NCBI GenBank assembly: GCA_030043395.1 | Contig: JASHXW010000445.1 | Coordinates: 1-6,715 of the forward strand | Source: Streptosporangiaceae bacterium | Lineage (GTDB): Bacteria; Actinomycetota; Actinomycetes; Streptosporangiales; Streptosporangiaceae | Direction of reading: 5' to 3' | Length of the DNA: 6,715 nt | Part shown: positions 5,662 through 6,715 of the stretch, piece by piece | How positions within the stretch are numbered: the first letter of the stretch is position 1 | How the letters are laid out: the number at the start of each line of letters is the position of its first letter | Translations under genes and position numbers: made by a program | Notes under the pieces: model-generated | Databases searched by the model: none | Told to the model about the DNA's origin: nothing | Seen by the model: only the letters and a program-made list of their open reading frames with translations

Positions 5662-6715
5662 TTAGCTCCGGTCGGCGCGAGCCCAGCTCCACGCGTACTC
5701 GGTGTCCTCGGCGCCGCGCGCCCGGTCCGCGAGCAGGAGCGGGCGGAACGTGTCGATCATGACGGCGGTCTCGTCGGTGCTGGTGCGGCCTTCCGCGACG
5801 CCGCGGATCACGGCCTCGACCGAGCCAGGCGTCGGCCCGTGCGTGAATCCCGACGGATGCAGGGTGATGGAGCCGATCCCGACGCCAGAGCCCTGGCGCG
5901 CCGAGTAATCGCCCGCTACGTAGAACATCATCTCGTCGGAATCGACGTTGTGATGGTTGTAGGGGATCGGCACAGACCGCGGGTCGAAGTCAAACGGCCT
6001 CGGGCAGAAGGAGCAGATCACGAAGTTCGGCCCCTCGAAGGTCTGATGGACGGGCGGCGGAGCGTGCGTGCGCTTCACGATCGGCTCGAAATCGGCGATG
6101 TTAAAGGCGTAGGGGTACAGGCAGCCGTCCCAGCCGACTACGTCGAACGGATGGTGGGCATAGGTCAGCCTGGTCAGCCCGGCCCTGTTGCGCACGATGA
6201 CGGGCACGTCCTCGTCGTCGGCGAGCAGCGGCCCGGCCACCACCCGCAGGTCACGCTCACAGTACGGGGAATGCTCGAGGAACTGGCCGGTCTGCGACAG
6301 ATAGCGGCGCGGCGGCCTGATGTGCCCGCGGGCCTCGATCACCAGCGCCTGGACGGACTCCCGCACGGTCTCCTGGCTGGCCGGGCCTGCCGGTATCCAG
6401 CGGTGAATGGTGCCACGCGGCACGATGACGTAATCGCCAGCCTTGGCGCTGATCACGCCGTAAACGGACTCGAACCGCATCGCGCCTGTGCGCACGTAGA
6501 CGGCCTCGTCGCCAGTGGAGTTCCGGTAAAGGCCGGATGGCGCGTCCGCGGTGACGAAGGAGATCCTGATGTCGTCGTTTCCCATCAGCGGCTGCCTACC
6601 GAGCACCATGTCCCCGCTACCGGATAGCTCAGCGGTCCGGTAGTGGCGCGGCAGCAGCGGGTGATTGGGAGCCAGCCTGGCCTCAGCATCGACGTCGGCG
6701 AGCGCCTCGCTCTTG
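5662..6715 (-). CDS. hmgA: Homogentisate 1,2-dioxygenase, 5' end cut by window edge
   Basis: Non-haem Fe(II) enzyme that opens the homogentisate ring to maleylacetoacetate in tyrosine/phenylalanine breakdown. The frame is open to the right edge, so the start is outside; 350 residues are visible. An ATG at 6607-6609 exists, but the frame continues sensibly through it (residues 1-35), so it is probably internal. Numbering from the first complete codon, HPFDVVGWDGCLYPYAFN is at 188-205 and matches the conserved dioxygenase core. By comparison with human HGD the iron ligands are His255 and Glu261 in NHHNVDSDE (253-261), with exactly the same H-to-E spacing of six, and His292 in FTHGP (290-294). 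His217 matches the proposed general base. The earlier part holds a cupin-like fold (DEAVYVRTG, 69-77; GDYVIVPRGTIHRW, 93-106). Known members run roughly 380-445 residues, so perhaps 30-90 are missing. A close cupin homologue with another substrate is less likely. cysS follows after 27 bases on the same strand. Confidence 0.88.
   Translation of the reverse strand, partial: KSEALADVDAEARLAPNHPLLPRHYRTAELSGSGDMVLGRQPLMGNDDIRISFVTADAPSGLYRNSTGDEAVYVRTGAMRFESVYGVISAKAGDYVIVPRGTIHRWIPAGPASQETVRESVQALVIEARGHIRPPRRYLSQTGQFLEHSPYCERDLRVVAGPLLADDEDVPVIVRNRAGLTRLTYAHHPFDVVGWDGCLYPYAFNIADFEPIVKRTHAPPPVHQTFEGPNFVICSFCPRPFDFDPRSVPIPYNHHNVDSDEMMFYVAGDYSARQGSGVGIGSITLHPSGFTHGPTPGSVEAVIRGVAEGRTSTDETAVMIDTFRPLLLADRARGAEDTEYAWSWARADRS

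Noticed and set aside
5281..6627. 448-codon plus-strand frame opposite the dioxygenase and cysS
   Set aside because: It is the antisense of two genes with intact catalytic motifs. Its composition is typical of a mirror frame and it has no recognisable domain.
1..6715. Mobile elements, CRISPR arrays, defence systems, tRNA or rRNA genes
   Set aside because: No transposase or integrase motifs, no regularly spaced repeats, and no cloverleaf or rRNA-like stretches were seen on either strand.

Overview
The window looks like chromosomal DNA of a high-GC actinomycete, in the broad streptomycete/streptosporangial range. Most coding stretches are about 70-80% G+C, as in hand-counted 60-base lines of rlmB, cysS and ppk2. 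There are GTG starts, and long chance reading frames lie opposite the real genes. CysS, RlmB and the amino-acid-binding lipoprotein all have the form typical of Actinobacteria. No species can be named from sequence alone.

Layout from right to left. At the right edge, on the minus strand, lies a homogentisate 1,2-dioxygenase gene (tyrosine/phenylalanine catabolism) whose 5' end is outside the window. It is followed after 27 bases by cysS (cysteinyl-tRNA synthetase). cysS overlaps rlmB, a SpoU/TrmH-family 23S rRNA 2'-O-methyltransferase, by an ATGA stop/start, so these two form a translation-linked pair. On the plus strand, ppk2 (polyphosphate kinase 2) converges on rlmB, and the two stop codons share the four bases CTAA at 3164-3167. 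A gene-free region of 423 bases (1830-2252) separates ppk2 from the divergently transcribed gene for a secreted L,D-transpeptidase (peptidoglycan-binding domain plus YkuD domain). Downstream of the transpeptidase, after a 153-base gap holding a perfect 15-bp inverted repeat, is the start of an amino-acid ABC transporter substrate-binding lipoprotein. Its 3' end, and presumably its permease and ATPase genes, lie beyond the left edge.

Apart from cysS-rlmB the genes do not form one pathway. They cover tRNA charging and rRNA modification, polyphosphate/nucleotide metabolism, cell-wall cross-linking, solute uptake and aromatic catabolism. Annotation points worth keeping: the three places where the start codon had to be decided (ldt, rlmB, cysS), a likely leaderless cysS transcript, the hairpin between ldt and the transporter gene, and a G+C dip over ldt and its upstream region.

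I found no mobile element, CRISPR array, phage gene, toxin-antitoxin pair, RNA gene or evident new system. The window reads mostly as ordinary core and near-core chromosome.
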